Below are positions 54,900-64,000 of a stretch of 64,000 nt of DNA, one piece after another. Under the pieces are notes generated by a model. The model was not told the DNA's origin. It saw nothing but the letters and a program-made list of their open reading frames with translations, and did no database searches. Positions within the stretch are counted from its first letter, which is position 1. Every line of letters begins with the position of its first letter. The position numbers and the translations under genes were made by a program. This DNA comes from Megamerina dolium (Eukaryota; Arthropoda; Insecta; Diptera; Megamerinidae): positions 11,859,277 through 11,923,276 of the forward strand of contig OY978526.1 in the NCBI GenBank assembly GCA_963854835.1. Direction: 5' to 3'.

Positions 54900-56266
54900 T
54901 TCTCCTTCTTTTGTCTTCCTGGAGAATTCGATCTTGATCGCTTTCGTCGTAGACGGCAGTCACGCGCCATGTGTCCTGGTTTGTCACAAATGAAGCACTT
55001 ACCAGTAAACTTGTTTTCGCGTCGACCTCTTGTTCTTCCTTCAGGCTGAACTACTGATTTTACTGCCTGACGCACTGTTTCAACCAGATCTGTTGTTTCT
55101 GTTTCTAATTGGCGTACCCGTGGCATTGGTCGACACATGAAACTGGCGGCTTCAAACGTCAAGGCACTACTGACTGTTTCGGCATAAGTATTCCTGGGTG
55201 ACATGACTAGGGCACGCTTTGTCTCTCCATCACGTATGCCATCTATGAATGCCTCTATTTTTATTTTTTCGACGAACTCTTCCGAATTACCGGAGAATGC
55301 TAGATGACATAAGCGCTCAATATCGGAAGCGAATTCCTGAAGGCTCTCATTACTCCGTTGCACTCGCGATCTCAATTCCACTCGATGTAATTGACTCTTG
55401 TATTCATTTCCATATTTTCGCTGGAGTGTGTCCATCAGTGACTGATAGCTACCACGATCTTTCTCTGGAATCATCTGTAACACCTCGGAAGCATTACCTT
55501 TTAATGCGACTATTAAAGCAGCAGTCTTGTCGCTATCATCCCATTGATTCTTCGACGCTGTTGTCTCGAATTGAAGCTTGAAGATATTGAATGGCGTGCT
55601 TCCGTCAAATGTTGGTGGCTTTAGTTTGATTGTGCTTGAATCTCGAATCACTGATGTGGCTGGTCCATTTATTTTTAGTTGGTTGAGATCGTGCTGTAAT
55701 TTCTCGAACTTATCTTCCAAATCATCTACATGTTCCTTTAAATCCGTGACCTTTTCATTAATGGTTCCGGAAATTTCCTGAAATCTAAGTTCAATTCCTT
55801 TTTGTAGATTTTCGATGACGTGTTCTTGGCGAGCCGAATGTTCTTGAATTTCCATACGCAAATCACTAATAACGCCCTCTTGGCGAGACGAACCTTCTTG
55901 AATTTCCATACGCAATTCAGCCGAATGTTCTTGAAGCTTGGAGTCACTTGTTTTCTGGAACTCTCCCATAGCGTTATCTTGGCGAGACGCATTTTCTTGT
56001 AGCTGTTGTTTCTGCTGTTGCATCATGGTTTTCATGAAATCCATGAGTTGACCACTCGAATCTATTTTGCTCTCTTCCTCAGCGTGCACAACTGCTTGTA
56101 TATCGGCTTCCTCGAAGAACTCATGTTCTTCTACATTAATTCCCTTAGCCTCCATGGCTTTCCTCAGCCTCACCAGCAGTTCCGCCTTTGCACCTGATGA
56201 CGATAGATTCATCTCTACCAACAGCTTTTTAAGCTGATCCACTTTTAGTTGGTCAATTTTCACCAT
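54857..56266 (-). CDS. gag: Gag polyprotein with N-terminal SAP motif and zinc knuckle
   Basis: A complete 469-codon frame. Residues about 5-40 (LKVDQLKKLLVEMNLSSSGA and on to LLVRL) fit the SAP helix-extended loop-helix pattern, a DNA-binding motif. About 75-205 is a predicted coiled coil made of repeated QE-x-SARQE and EKVTDLKEHVDDL units. A capsid-like region follows (DGSTPFNIFK, RSNESLQEFASDIERL), then a CX2CX4HX4C knuckle at 424-437 and a basic tail. It packages element RNA and forms the particle. The start MVKIDQL lies just downstream of the primer-binding site. This is the only intact gag in the window. Confidence 0.93.
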   Translation of the reverse strand: MVKIDQLKVDQLKKLLVEMNLSSSGAKAELLVRLRKAMEAKGINVEEHEFFEEADIQAVVHAEEESKIDSSGQLMDFMKTMMQQQKQQLQENASRQDNAMGEFQKTSDSKLQEHSAELRMEIQEGSSRQEGVISDLRMEIQEHSARQEHVIENLQKGIELRFQEISGTINEKVTDLKEHVDDLEDKFEKLQHDLNQLKINGPATSVIRDSSTIKLKPPTFDGSTPFNIFKLQFETTASKNQWDDSDKTAALIVALKGNASEVLQMIPEKDRGSYQSLMDTLQRKYGNEYKSQLHRVELRSRVQRSNESLQEFASDIERLCHLAFSGNSEEFVEKIKIEAFIDGIRDGETKRALVMSPRNTYAETVSSALTFEAASFMCRPMPRVRQLETETTDLVETVRQAVKSVVQPEGRTRGRRENKFTGKCFICDKPGHMARDCRLRRKRSRSNSPGRQKKENKVDSDRSTNTNPS

Positions 56267-56275
56267 CTTTACAGA

Positions 56276-56293
56276 ATCCCACTTCTGACACCA
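56276..56293 (-). promoter_or_regulatory. Primer-binding site, tRNA-Leu type
   Basis: TGGTGTCAGAAGTGGGAT on the minus strand, two bases inside the 5' LTR. The start resembles the complement of a leucine tRNA 3' end with CCA; the tRNA identity is from memory of known fly elements. Confidence 0.7.
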
Positions 56294-56295
56294 AT

Positions 56296-56732
56296 TGTTA
56301 CGTTTTTATTCTGTGAGCGTTTAATTCTATTTGAATTACCTTGTTCGATCACTGGATTCTGTTAATGATAACTGCAACACTTATTTTATACAACTATATA
56401 CAGCAACAATTTATTTAATAAACACTATTTACAATCAACTCTGTTTATAATCAACTATTTACAATAACACTTTAATGTACTAGCAACTTTTGCCTCTGTA
56501 TAGATGTTTGCGCAGTCACGATCTGAATTCGATTGATTTCAATTCTCAACACTGGCTCTATTTATACTCTGTTGGCAACACCCCAGAATCTTCCTTTATC
56601 GAGATTCTTCTCTTCCTTTCTCGTTGGCTTGTTCTGGTTATCGCTTATTTCTTTTTGTTGACATTCGTTTCGATGCTGCCAATAGAGTCAGTCACAATAG
56701 TGATGAGTAATCAACTATCGATACTCGTTACA
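56296..56732 (-). repeat. 5' LTR of the minus-strand gypsy copy
   Basis: 437 bp and identical by eye to the LTR at 50821-51257, so insertion was recent. It contains the element promoter: TATAAATAG at 56558-56566 (minus strand) and TATCGATA, the DREF/BEAF-type site, at 56716-56723 near its 5' edge. Confidence 0.94.
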
Positions 56733-56773
56733 ATATTGTTGTTTCTTTTTATGGTACAGTCTAAGGTAGACGT

Positions 56774-56891
56774 TATTGTTCGCTCACTGTTCTATTGTGG
56801 CGGGTTGAGGACCATGCCCGGTGTTCCGATGCTAGCCAGTGCAGTGCCACAATAGAAGCGTTATAGGGAGTGAACAATAATGGCGCCCAAC
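56774..56891. repeat. Imperfect hairpin ending in a tRNA-Lys-type primer-binding motif
   Basis: TATTGTTCGCTCAC and TCTATTGTGGC on the left pair with GCCACAATAGA and GAGTGAACAATA on the right. Directly after it comes TGGCGCCCAAC (56881-56891), the first 11 bases of the lysine-tRNA primer-binding site used by several gypsy elements and retroviruses. It could be the edge of an old LTR; no element body is recognisable. Confidence 0.35.
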
Positions 56892-57149
56892 AAAAACAAA
56901 ATTAATAATATGTCAACCATCGTCATCAGATGGTACCGTGTGTGTGTGTTCATACGCATGTGGTTGAACATCGACATACGTGGAACGCCGACATATGTGC
57001 CCAGTTCCAGATGTGTCGATATAAATGTCGGTATTAGTAAATATGCGGGATAGCACACACTGACGTCATTGTGTACAATGACAGATTAGAAACGAAGATT
57101 ATACGTTAACATAGGGACGAGGGTTTCTATGAGAGTGACATTATGAAAT

Positions 57150-57495
57150 TACCTGCAAAATATCTTCCCAACGTTTAGACAAATTTTTAATTCCCTGCTC
57201 AAAAAATTTTTTGTAATTGGAGCCAAAATTCACGTCGATATCCTTTATTATAGCTTCCTTTGAGTTGTTCATTCAGTTTGGATAGTTGATGACAATAATA
57301 ATCAACTTTGATCGTCTGGTTTGGTTCCATCTGATCAATATAAATGACACCGGCAAGATCCCACCAACAGGAGGCCATTTCTGGGAGTTGGTTTTGATGT
57401 TTCATCTTTATCTAACCACTGGCGTTTGCAAACAGGATTATTGTGAAGAACCCATTTTTCATCTCCAGTAACAATCGGTTGAAAAAACTCTAATT
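57150..57495 (-). pseudogene. Mariner-like transposase relic, internally deleted
   Basis: Minus-strand frames read VTGDEKWVLHNN (first catalytic Asp), then, after a frameshift, WWDLAGVIYIDQMEPNQTI and DYYCHQLSKLNEQLKG. They then jump to a C-terminal FEQGIKNLSKRWEDILQ. The parts with the other two catalytic residues are gone. It is a different family member from the relic at 47.6 kb. Confidence 0.85.
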
Positions 57496-57571
57496 TTCAA
57501 GCTGTGAATACACATTCACTCTCTGTTGAAGGTTTGCGACGGAAAGTTTATGCGGAATTTGCAATTTCATA

Positions 57572-57917
57572 ATGAAGCGTTTAACGCCAGAACACTTCCA
57601 AATTGTGGGATTTTATTTAAAGAATAATAATTCTGTGCGCGAAGTTCATAGAGCAATTCGGCCATTTTATGGTGTTTAGTGATGAAGCTCATTTCTGATT
57701 GAACGGCTACGTCGAAGACAATCCTCAGACTGTTTGGTGTGCTGTACACTCTGGCGGCATCATCGGTCCTTATTTCTTACGAAATGAGGAAGAAGCTAAG
57801 GTAGCGGTGAATGGCGAGCGTTATCGAGCCATTCTAACTGATTTTTTGTTGGCGCAAATTGATCAGTTAAACATCGATGACATTTACTTTCAGCAAGATT
57901 GGGAAAGATTAAAATAA
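57572..57917 (+). pseudogene. Tc1/mariner-superfamily transposase relic with large internal deletion
   Basis: It starts MKRLTPEHFQIV and NNSVREVHRAIRPFYG, an N-terminal helix-turn-helix region. It then joins directly, with a frame change, to the catalytic part VFSDEAHF-(stop)-LNGYVEDNPQ, TVWCAVHSGGIIGPYF and DIYFQQD. The middle third is deleted. TGA replaces a Trp codon after EAHF. Truncated after the second Asp. This family differs from both DD34D relics nearby. Confidence 0.85.
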
Positions 57918-57924
57918 ATAAAAA

Positions 57925-60213
57925 ATTGCATTCCAATAATATTTCTTTCTTTTATTTTGGTTCAAAATTCTCAAGCTCTTAAAGACACACCCGTTATGTG
58001 AAATGACACTTTGTTCTCTTTTTCATTAGCACAGCATTACTACTGCAGCTAATCTGTTTGCAACATAATTTGCACTTTTTCGTTACCTTTAATTTGTCAA
58101 ATCAAATACAAACTCGGTATGTTCATTTTCCAAAAAAATATGACAATATATTTATTATTCAATTCTTGTTTATTCTTCTTAATATTATTTTTTTGTATTT
58201 TTAGCAAGAATATTGACGATGCATTAATTTATGCGCGTATTTAATTCATTTATGTTTTTATATATATAACTCAGCTTAACGAACTAAAAAAAAAACTATA
58301 TCAATATATCCTATATAATGTAGTAGTAATAATAATAGTATATGTATGTATGTATGTGTTTGTGGTGTTTTTGTTTTATAAATAGGTATATATATATATT
58401 TTTCTTTAACATTAATTAAAACTATAGTAAATTATTGATTATTAAATAAATGTATGCATGTATGTGTAGATGCACAATTTTGAATTATTTGTTTGTTTTC
58501 GCAAAATGCATTTACTCTGATGAAATTATCAAAATTATTGTATTGTAGATAGCTTTCTTCTGTTCTTATTACATATCTGCTACTATTGTTGTTGGTTTTT
58601 AGCTAACATACATCCATACATGCATATTTTGCTTGTTTGCTTTTACAATTATGTGTACTTGATGTGATGTGTAGTATTCATTTTTGAACAGAACAGATTA
58701 ATATACAAAGAAAGAAACAAAACAAAAACCACCAAATATTGTAAAGGTAAAACTTAAAACAGTTTTGATATACATATTTATCATAAAACAATAATTAAAA
58801 TATTTGTGTTTAAAAAAAAATGTAATAATATAAAAATTTTAAAATTGTACATGATCATTTTTTGTAGTTGTATTTATTTTGCTAAATAAATTAGGTAATT
58901 GAGAATTGCTATTGCTAAAATAGTTCTCAGTTGTATTGGGGGTGGTGTGTGTATATGTGGCTGTATAGCTGTGTGTGTGTATTTACTATAATTTACTTTT
59001 TTATCTCTTCACTTTACGGCATATAGGATAATGGGGGATGATTATACATCATGAACTTAAAACTAAGATTAAATATATGTAAATGTGTGTGTGTGTGTGT
59101 ATTTATTTAATAGATTTATACTAAATAATGATTAGCAATTAGGCTAAAATAGCCAAAGCCGCAAAAGCAAAAACACAAAACGCATTTAGAATTCAAACAA
59201 AAAAAAAAAACATAAAAAATATTAGCTGTAAAGCATTGGGGCCACATACTATCGTAATAGTTGCCACATTCGCATCATTTATTATTGTAATTATGCCCTA
59301 CTACATTAAGTTTGCCAAAATAAAAAAAAATAAAAAAAAGAAAGAAGGAAAACATACAACACACAAAAATTACAACTAAAATGTTTGTTTTCCATACACA
59401 CTCTTAATCATAGGCAAAATTACAACAATGAAACAGAAAAATAGGTATACATAAAAATTTTCTAGATATTAATTATATTTTAATTTTTTATTATTTTTTT
59501 TTGTTTCACTTACATACATTTATATGTGTGCATGTGCATTTCTTGAAAAAAAAAAGCAAAGTAATTTCTAACTTAAAAGAAAACCAAAAATTTAATTTCT
59601 TAAATTTTTTGTTTTTCAAATTCGCGTTGTGCGTTATATTGTGGTCTCCAGGTCTCCAATTGGGGGAAACTCGTATCACACGGTATACAAATAAATTACG
59701 ATTTTTATTTCTCTTTATAATTATTTTTTATATAATTTTATATGTTAATAGTCATATTCTTGTTGTTGTTGTTGTTGTAGGTACAAATTATATAATATAC
59801 GTATGTATGTTTGTAGTGGTATTGATGATGGCATTTATAGAACATTTCCGCATTTACATCTCTCAGCAGCTCCCAGATGGCGACAGTCAATGAGTGATTT
59901 CATTTAAGCTTTCAGTCAATGGAAAGTGTAAGAATGCTCTTGTTGTTGTTGGCATTTTAAATGGTAAATTGTACAATTCTTAAAAATTAATATTTAGTTA
60001 ATGCTGCCGCCATCTATAATCGTCGATTTTAAGGTATACTCGTAGTAGTACATAGTTGTCGCATAAAGTTTGAATAAAATTGATTTATTGTTGTTGAATT
60101 CTTCTTCTTCTTCTTCGTGTTGTGTTATTCACAGCATTTCAAGTGCTCGTTTTCTCTCTCTCCCTCCCGCCCCTTCTACCGATGTCATCCATATGTGACT
60201 TATTATGGGAAAT
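57925..60213. other. AT-rich DNA, probably 3' UTR of the puckered-like gene
   Basis: The minus-strand phosphatase gene ends at 60214, so the adjoining part is its 3' UTR. It has poly(A)/poly(T) runs, (GT)n near 59090 and (TATG)n near 58345. I cannot fix the poly(A) site. No gene seen. Confidence 0.45.
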
Positions 60214-61094
60214 TTATTCACTTGTGGACATGACCTCCTCCATAAGATTATTATTTTCATGATCCATTACCACTAAAGGATTGGTAGGTGCTATATCACA
60301 GTGCGGCGTGGCTGGTGCATCCTTGCTGAGTGGACTTATGCCAGCCGTCGCATTGTGTATTGATATGCAGGAAAGTGATTTTGGGATTGGTGCAAATGTC
60401 GTTTCCAAATTAAGCCTTAATTTCGCCGGCGAATTACGTTTGAAGCGTGCTGGGCGGGTTGTGTTGAGGAACGACATCGATGACGATGACGATTCCGACG
60501 ATGATGTCGTCGATGTTGGTGATGTGGGTGCAGAAGATAAAGAGGCTGATGTTGAGACAACTGCAGATGAAGTACACGGCGCACTATTGTCATATGAAGG
60601 TGACGATAACGACGTTGATGATGTCGGTGTTAGAGGTGATGTTGTAAAACGCGATGAACAGGGACTGTTGCTCGACGTTGACGGCGCTACAGCTGCATCG
60701 ACTACATCAACATCATAATCAGCATCCATCGTTTCGGTGCATGATTTTGATTTTCTTATATTCTCTTCATTGTTGTCGTGGTCGTCGTCGTCGTCGTCGT
60801 CTTCATCGCCATTGTGACTAGAGTTATGTAATGAAGTTGTAGCTGCTGTACTATTAGCTGGAGATAGAGGCTCAAGTACACCACTCGTTCGAAGGTTTTG
60901 TTCCAATTCGAGTAGTTGTCCCATAAAATTGAGATTTGGTGATATGATGGGACGTGCCACTTTGACCAGTTTATATGCTTCGAGTAGTGTCAGCGCCTTA
61001 TAACGCATTACATAGGCAATAGCGATGGTAGCACTGCGTGATATGCCTGCATGGCAGTGCAACAGTACACGAGAGCCAGTTTTACGTGCATCTT
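60214..61094 (-). CDS. puc: Last coding exon of a dual-specificity MAP kinase phosphatase, puckered/DUSP10-like
   Basis: The acceptor TTTTTGCAG lies at 61095-61103 and the exon runs 292 codons to the stop. It opens inside the phosphatase domain: [20 protein letters not shown] holds the HCxxGxxRS(A/T) signature with catalytic Cys and Arg. Then come LLEAYKLVK and [21 protein letters not shown], the conserved end of the domain. The general acid Asp and N-terminal part must be in upstream exons, which lie past 64000. The remaining about 215 residues are Ser/Thr-rich with an acidic run (DEDDDDDDD). MKP5-type phosphatases dephosphorylate JNK and p38; puckered is the JNK feedback inhibitor in flies. 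The [13 protein letters not shown] motif favours puc over other fly MKPs, but the assignment is by recall. Confidence 0.8.
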
Positions 61095-61342
61095 CTGCAA
61101 AAAGACAATAACAAGAAGACGAAGAAAACGTTAATTTCAGATTTGCATTCAATTAGACAATGTATTATTAGAAAATATATATTAAATTCGCTTATCATAA
61201 AACTTTGGAAAATTAATGGAAAAAAAATCGTGGGAATTAAGTTTTACGATAAAACTTGAATGTTGAAAGGAAATTGAATTATAAAAAAAGGAGGTGCGCG
61301 TCAAATGGCTGTAAATCAACCCTAATAAAATTGAATTGAATT

Positions 61343-61380
<38 letters not shown>

Positions 61381-64000
61381 ACATAGGTAAATCTAGTATG
61401 TATCGTAAAAATTATATGAAACATATTACGGGCTAATGAACACTTGCTAATAAGATGGGGGATGGATTCGGGTTATGATAATGATGATGATGATTATTAT
61501 TATTTTGAATTTTTTTTGCTCTCATTGTTGTTATATTTATTATTTTTGTTATTATCGATAATATTAAACACGTATACACATATATATTTTCCATTTTTGG
61601 ATGGTAATGATGACTCATTCATACGAATAATGTGCTTTATTCGTTATTGTTGTTGCTGCTCGTTACGTTTCTCACTCTCTCTCGCTCTTTCTCTTGTGTA
61701 TCATATACACTACTTTATTTTATTGACAGCCAATATATACAACCAAGAGCAGTAGTCGCATCAGTAATGACATCAAGTAAATGTACATTATTAATTTATT
61801 TACTTATTTGTAATTTTTTATTGATATCGATAAGAATACACATGTTGAAATATGATGACTGCATGTATAAATGCATACATATACACATATGTATGTATTA
61901 TGTATATAATTCTTAACAACAATAACATCAATAAATCGGCAATAAATATTTAATTAATGAAGAAACAACCAACAGAAAACAACAACAACAACATCATCAA
62001 CAACAAAGATATTCACTGCTTGATAGACTGTTTTGATGCGAGCATTATGCGTGTGGCGTAAATTTAAGAGAAACACTTCAATATATTCGTAAAAAATATG
62101 TAGCCATCTTTTTTAATTATATTCAATGATACACCACACTAGATACATATAAATATACATGTACATACGTATGAATAAATAAAAAGAATCAAATAAAAAA
62201 TGCTTCATTTAAACAAGTGTTGTTCGATTTTGTTCAAATTTAGGAAAGGAAAGAGAAAAAAAACGAACAAAAAAAATTATATGACAAGCAAATGTTTATT
62301 GTATGAGAGAATTGCAACCGAATAAACAAAAAATAGACAAGAATTTTTTATTATTATTATTGAATTTTTCTTTTGTTTCTATATAAACAAATCAAGGCGC
62401 TAAAGAAACTTGATGCAAAGTATCAAAATAATAATTGCATGTGTATATATAAATAGGGTATCAAAATAAGTAATAAATGACAATTTATAGACTACAAATT
62501 AAATTCATCTCACATTTCTGTGATTTTCAATAAAAAAAAAAAGGAAAATTGAAGAACAACAACAAAGAAATATAGAAACTATTAATGAAAACAAATTGAT
62601 TAATTTAACTTTATTAACGCTGAACAATTGAGAAGCAATTATATTATAACAGCATCTAGAGTTCCCAGTAGCACATACACAAAATCCCTTAAGATCCTCA
62701 ATAATGATGAAACTCATTCGTTTGGGGGATTTTCGACTGAAGAAAATTTTACCATGAGTCACAACAAAAGTACATATGCATGCATTCGCCACGCATATTG
62801 CAACAACAATAATAATAAGGTGATAATGTGGCGCTAATCAATTGTATTGTTTTATAGATAATGTAATCTATAATAATGAAAGACTTCATAAAATAAAATA
62901 ATAATAGATTTCATCATCGTCATTTCAAAATAAATCGATAATAACAAACATTCCGCGTATGTATGTATGTAGGTATTATTTTATGAGCAATCTTTTTCTG
63001 ATCACCACCGCAACCCCCTCTTATCTTATCTGTAATAAATGATGGAGAAACAGCGTAAATGTCATAATTTGTCAATTCTATATATTTTTTGTATATATAC
63101 ATATGTATATAACATGCAATATATTTAATTAGACATTACTTAAGCTGGTTGATGATGTTGGTTTGTTTGTCATTTCATTGAAAATTTTAATTCAGTGCGA
63201 CGCAACACTATGTATTATTGCGTATTTGAGAGTATTTTATTTACTCTTAACACATCGTCCTCGAATTAATCTTATCACTATACACTCGTAGTACATGTAT
63301 GTATACACGTAACAAACATAGCATCATAATAATTAAATTAAATAAACCTTTTAAAAAATTATTAATCGAGAATTAAATCATAGACATATTTATTAATCAG
63401 AATATTTGAAATGTAGTATTGTAAATAAATATATAGCTACATTTGTATGTTTAAGGTAAATAGTACGTTCAAATTTCGTAATTCAGAATTTTTAAAATAA
63501 AATTCTTTATTTTTTCTTCTATATCTTTTACATACAAGAACTCTACACTTTCCCCAAATCGCTGCATGTAAAATGAATATAATAATTGCAACAACAAAAT
63601 CAAGATGGCAGTACAGCGAACTCTTTACTCGATACTTGTGAAATGACGAATTTCAATTTTGAATTACAAATTTAAAACTTAAAAAATGAATACAAAATTG
63701 TAGACTTCTACAAAGTATCACCTTGGAGTGTTTTCGATAAGCGATTCTTGTCAAGAATAGAAAAAAGAAAATAAGTATGTGTTACATTTCAAGTGGATAT
63801 TGATAAAAAGTAACTTAAGTAGACGGCAAAGTGTAATATTCATGATTGCGTATTGTTTTTTAACTTATAAATAATGCAATTATATAAATATATAATATAT
63901 ATTAAATACAATAAATTTTCATAATCTTCAGAGGTGCTCTGATCATGTTTGCTAAATCAAGAGGGTATAAAGAATGTTTGTTTAGTAGAAATATGAAATT
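61095..64000 (-). other. Intron of the puckered-like gene
   Basis: No further coding exon with a matching donor was seen up to the window edge. Contents are (GA)n at 61348-61373, ATG/ATT repeats near 61480, and AT-rich DNA with CAACAA runs near 61980. Enhancers cannot be judged by eye. Confidence 0.5.

Larger units (their letters stand above)
50821..56732 (-). mobile_element. Ty3/gypsy LTR retrotransposon, minus-strand full-length copy (5912 bp)
   Basis: Two 437-bp LTRs, identical as far as I can compare by eye, enclose gag, protease, reverse transcriptase, RNase H and integrase. It is flanked by ATAT on both sides (50817-50820 and 56733-56736). The primer-binding site resembles the end of tRNA-Leu and a polypurine tract precedes the 3' LTR. 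No env. The domain order (integrase last) places it in Ty3/gypsy; a tRNA-Leu primer is known in the mdg3/micropia group, so that lineage is a guess. Pol is interrupted three times: a TGA after protease (shared), a TAA in reverse transcriptase (private) and a loss in the palm (shared). Confidence 0.95.

Noticed and set aside
41570..56732. An env gene, making these errantiviruses
   Set aside because: No frame of suitable size lies between integrase and the 3' LTR; the gap is only about 40 bp.

Overview
This is a 64 kb, strongly AT-rich eukaryotic nuclear window, most likely from a higher dipteran fly; a tephritid-type fruit fly is my guess. The basis is small GT-AG introns, fly-like protein families with long Q, A, S, T and N runs, jockey-type and other non-LTR retrotransposons, Ty3/gypsy elements, mariner relics and long (TA)n tracts. 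Nothing points to bacteria, and no operons, CRISPR arrays or ribosomal RNA are visible.

Host genes, left to right: (1) 1-3722 (+), the 3' end of a gene for a tyrosine-motif-rich, proline-rich protein tail; (2) 11943-14849 (-), a KCTD3/SHKBP1-type BTB plus WD40 protein in five coding exons, one of whose introns has a GC donor; (3) 24735-28930 (-), FBXO11, an F-box, beta-helix and UBR-finger protein in eight coding exons; (4) 35792-38103 (+), a KH plus DEAD-box RNA helicase of the DDX43 type in six exons; (5) 38317-40036 (-), the large subunit of DNA primase (PRIM2) in two exons, tail to tail with DDX43; (6) 60214-61094 (-), the last coding exon of a puckered/DUSP10-like MAP kinase phosphatase whose upstream exons lie beyond 64000. 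I rebuilt exon limits by hand from splice signals, reading phase and family knowledge.

The gaps between genes are rich in mobile DNA. At 8.9-10.4 kb there are decayed non-LTR reverse transcriptase and RNase H pieces and a tRNA-derived SINE-like unit. At 30.4-34.1 kb lie a 5'-truncated jockey-type copy and a second truncated LINE with a perfect 13-bp target duplication. Four or five foldback (MITE-like) elements are present, two of them copies of one family. At 41.5-57.9 kb two nearly identical Ty3/gypsy elements sit in opposite orientation around 3.8 kb of older DNA, next to three internally deleted Tc1/mariner transposase relics.

The observations most worth following are: the two gypsy copies share the same frame-breaking loss inside reverse transcriptase although one insertion looks very recent; one copy has lost its 5' LTR by a short-homology deletion while keeping its target duplication; a six-unit tandem array abuts the DDX43 start codon; a 63-nt intron in FBXO11 is fully readable and would insert a membrane-like segment if retained; and the first gene carries about 14 YxxΦ motifs plus a possible PDZ ligand. 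I see no complete novel system; the novelty is in gene architecture and transposon biology. The genes show no sign of working as one pathway.
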